A DNA stretch of 7,778 nt from Desulfobacterales bacterium HSG17. GTDB taxonomy: Bacteria; Desulfobacterota; Desulfobacteria; Desulfobacterales; Desulfococcaceae. Location of the stretch: the NCBI GenBank assembly GCA_030377945.1, contig JAUCGD010000143.1, positions 1-7,778 of the forward strand, in the 5' to 3' direction. The notes under the pieces were generated by a model. The model saw only the letters and a list, made by a program, of their open reading frames with translations. It had not been told where the DNA came from and did not search any database. This document shows, one piece after another, positions 6,169 through 7,778 of this stretch. The number at the start of each line of letters is the position of its first letter. Positions within the stretch are counted from its first letter, which is position 1. A program made the translations under genes and the position numbers.

Positions 6169-7031
6169 TATATCCTCCTGTCGCCGCGCGCCATATGCTT
6201 TTCAATTTTTTCTTGGAAATACTGCAACAGGATACACATAGCCCAGTAAATCAAAGCAACCATAATCAGCATCTCAAGGGATTGAAAATGGCGCCGTCCG
6301 ATTTTAATTGCCCTGTAACTTAATTCCCAGACTCCCATAAGGGAAACAAGCGAGGAATCTTTTATCATTGCAATAAATTCGTTAGACACCGGGGGAATGA
6401 TTACCCTTAGTGCCTGGGGGAAAATGATACGCTTCATTGTCTGGGTCCTGGTCATACCCAATGCTTTTGCCGCTTCTGTCTGACCGATTTTTATGGATTG
6501 GATACCTGCGCGGACAGTTTCTGTCATATAAGCGCCGTAACAGACACCAAGGGCAAATATGCCTGCCGGAACCGCAGGCAGGGTAAACCAGAACTGGATT
6601 CCTTGGAGACCATATTCTTCAAGAGCTTTTCCTATTTGCGGCAGAGCCAGGTACCACATATATACCTGGACCAGGAGAGGAGTTCCGCGGATAAGGGATA
6701 CATAGGAAGTTGCAATGCTGTTTAGAATCGGGTTTTTTGAAAGCCTGCCCAATGCGCCAACAACTGCAAGAAAGCAGGCAAGAGAAATGGCAAGAAATGC
6801 AACCAGGAAGGTATAACCGCTTCCGGCTAAAATAAATGGAAGCCATTTTATCATGAATTTGAAGTCTAATCCAATAATGATAAGTGTGGCTACTAATAAG
6901 ATAGCAAGGATTATAAAAGCAAAAGTCAGTTTCCACTTGTACTGTTTTTGTTTTGCTTCTATCTGTTTGATTACAGCCTTAGCCTCAGGAGGAATACCGG
7001 ATGCACCTGGTTGGGATGTATTTCCCGCCAT
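6168..7031 (-). CDS. Polar amino-acid-type ABC transporter permease (HisM/GlnP family)
   Basis: This 287-residue inner-membrane protein has a hydrophilic N-terminal tail (1-34) and about 5-6 membrane helices (around 35-54, 66-92, 112-131, 150-170, 215-235, 252-272). The family signature [16 protein letters not shown] (112-127) and the EAA loop that docks onto the ATPase ([24 protein letters not shown], 184-207) are both present. It is the only permease gene visible, so the channel is probably a homodimer, as in several glutamine-type importers, although a second permease outside the window cannot be excluded. The start is supported by AGGAG six bases upstream. The TAA stop overlaps the ATPase ATG by one base. 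The charged N-terminal extension before helix 1 is longer than in minimal GlnP-type permeases. Confidence 0.93.
   Translation of the reverse strand: MAGNTSQPGASGIPPEAKAVIKQIEAKQKQYKWKLTFAFIILAILLVATLIIIGLDFKFMIKWLPFILAGSGYTFLVAFLAISLACFLAVVGALGRLSKNPILNSIATSYVSLIRGTPLLVQVYMWYLALPQIGKALEEYGLQGIQFWFTLPAVPAGIFALGVCYGAYMTETVRAGIQSIKIGQTEAAKALGMTRTQTMKRIIFPQALRVIIPPVSNEFIAMIKDSSLVSLMGVWELSYRAIKIGRRHFQSLEMLIMVALIYWAMCILLQYFQEKIEKHMARGDRRI
6174..6179 (-). promoter_or_regulatory. Strong Shine-Dalgarno at the permease/ATPase junction
   Basis: AGGAGG on the minus strand lies five bases before the ATG at 6168-6166, within the last codons of the permease gene. With the TAATG stop/start overlap it supports coupled translation of the two subunits. 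It also chooses the first Met of the ATPase over the internal Met8. Confidence 0.75.
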
Positions 7032-7081
7032 GAATAACTCCTATTTTTTATTTATTTATTGGAATGAAATAACGATATGAT

Positions 7082-7128
7082 GCGGTTTAGATAATGGCTG
7101 AGCATACAAACAGCCAAATCTAAACCGC
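7082..7128 (-). promoter_or_regulatory. Intercistronic hairpin after the binding-protein gene
   Basis: GCGGTTTAGAT (7082-7092) pairs perfectly with ATCTAAACCGC (7118-7128). Inside it TGGCTG (7095-7100) pairs with CAGCCA (7111-7116) around a 10-base loop. The result is a 47-base, two-part stem with a tiny internal bulge. It begins 15 bases after the binding-protein stop. No T-run follows on the minus strand, so full termination is unlikely. Such stems commonly protect the upstream mRNA from 3' decay, allowing more binding protein than permease to be made. Confidence 0.7.
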
Positions 7129-7143
7129 CTGAGGTATTTCGGT

Positions 7144-7778
7144 CTATAATTTCGGGATCAGGTTTGTGTGATAAAACTTCATGGATAATTTTTCCAGTGT
7201 GCCGTCTTCATTCATGGACTTAACAATTTTATTGAGCTTGTCAACAAGTGTCTGGCTGTTTAGGCGGCTTTTATCAAGGGCAAAGCTTAAAGGCTCATAA
7301 TATGGCGGGTCTCCAAGCATTTTCAAGGGGCAGCCTTTGCCGCAGCCTGCGCGGATAGCTTCTGCAATTGTTTGTCTTGATGTGAAAATCGCATCCAGTC
7401 TCAGACCGTCACCCAGGGAAATATCTTCAATATGGTTGGCATCGGTTGGGTAGGTTTTTAATTTGCCGGGCTTCCAGTCCGGATAAACCACTTTAACATC
7501 TTCAATAACCAGGTCTTTTTGAAGGTATCTTTCATTTGTAGTTTCACCGGCAATACCAATGGTTTTACCTGCAAGATCGCTGATGCTTTTTATTGTTTTA
7601 TTGTCCTTGTGGATTGCAAACTGGGCAGGAGAGCTGTAATAAGGAAGTGTAAACAATAAAGCATTTTTTCTTTCTTTTGTGGGTGTCATGGAACCGATTG
7701 AAATATCCCACCTCTTCCCCCATTTCCCGGCAGTGATGAGATCCCAGTCATGTGTAACGAATTTAGCTTTAACTCCCA
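7144..7778 (-). CDS. Periplasmic solute-binding protein of the ABC importer (SBP family 3), 5' end missing
   Basis: The reading frame is open to the window edge and ends in TAG at 7146-7144; about 210 C-terminal residues are visible. They match family-3 receptors: WDLITAGKWGKWDISIGSMTPTKERK covers the usual G-x-x-D-x-x-x-x-G-M-T-x-T-x-E-R block, then FTLPYYSSPAQ, DLAGKTIGIAGETT, LRLDAIFTSRQT and a C-terminal helix EDGTLEKLSMKFY. An ATG at 7689 lies inside the conserved block and is not the start; the signal peptide and first lobe strands are beyond the window. The ligand-carboxylate arginine is present (7669-7671). The position that usually holds the aspartate binding the alpha-ammonium is serine (7378-7380, FTSRQ instead of the usual TDRP-like run). 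Two cysteines (AGCGKGCP, codons at 7342-7344 and 7330-7332) sit in a loop after it and could form a disulphide. Position before the permease and ATPase marks it as their receptor. Confidence 0.9.
   Translation of the reverse strand, partial: GVKAKFVTHDWDLITAGKWGKRWDISIGSMTPTKERKNALLFTLPYYSSPAQFAIHKDNKTIKSISDLAGKTIGIAGETTNERYLQKDLVIEDVKVVYPDWKPGKLKTYPTDANHIEDISLGDGLRLDAIFTSRQTIAEAIRAGCGKGCPLKMLGDPPYYEPLSFALDKSRLNSQTLVDKLNKIVKSMNEDGTLEKLSMKFYHTNLIPKL

Noticed and set aside
7687..7689. ATG as the start of the cluster's binding protein
   Set aside because: In-frame sequence upstream continues the conserved WDLITAGKWGKWDISIGS block to the window edge, so this Met is internal and the true start is outside.

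Overview
The window (roughly 40% G+C by eye) looks like the chromosome of a strictly anaerobic Gram-negative bacterium. The best guess is a sulfate-reducing or related Desulfobacterota lineage, possibly Desulfobacterales. The signs are a membrane heterodisulfide-reductase-like iron-sulfur protein of the kind that passes electrons from ETF to menaquinone, a non-pyrrolysine MttB-family methyltransferase, periplasmic binding-protein-dependent ABC transport, and intergenic palindromes of a type I recall from large Desulfobacterota genomes. The taxonomic call is inference; no rRNA or other marker gene is present.

Layout. Positions 1-351 (+) hold the 3' end of a periplasmic solute-binding protein gene cut by the window edge. 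Positions 352-980 are about 630 bp without a convincing gene; they hold a perfect 28-bp palindrome, a short run of 10-bp-phased repeats and several small AT-rich inverted repeats. Everything from 981 to 7778 lies on the minus strand. Read in the direction of transcription it is: a second solute-binding protein (7778 to 7144, 5' end outside the window), a stable intercistronic hairpin, a polar-amino-acid-type permease (7031-6168), its ATPase (6168-5404, overlapping the permease stop by one base), a GntR/FCD regulator (5332-4664), an array of 16-17 bp tandem repeats, an MttB-family methyltransferase (4585-3167), a perfect-arm hairpin repeat, and a 702-residue membrane Fe-S oxidoreductase (3089-981).

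How the genes may work together. The three ABC genes form one importer. Its binding protein appears to lack the aspartate that normally holds the alpha-ammonium group of amino acids. The regulator sits between the importer and the methyltransferase, as a ligand-responsive local regulator would. The methyltransferase family demethylates quaternary or tertiary amines (glycine betaine, proline betaine, carnitine and similar) onto a corrinoid protein. The last gene would move electrons between ETF and the quinone pool. A reasonable hypothesis is a catabolic module for an unidentified N-methylated compound: uptake, demethylation, and possibly oxidation of the product through ETF. No corrinoid protein, corrinoid activase, ETF or dehydrogenase is in view, so the substrate and the link to the last gene remain inference.
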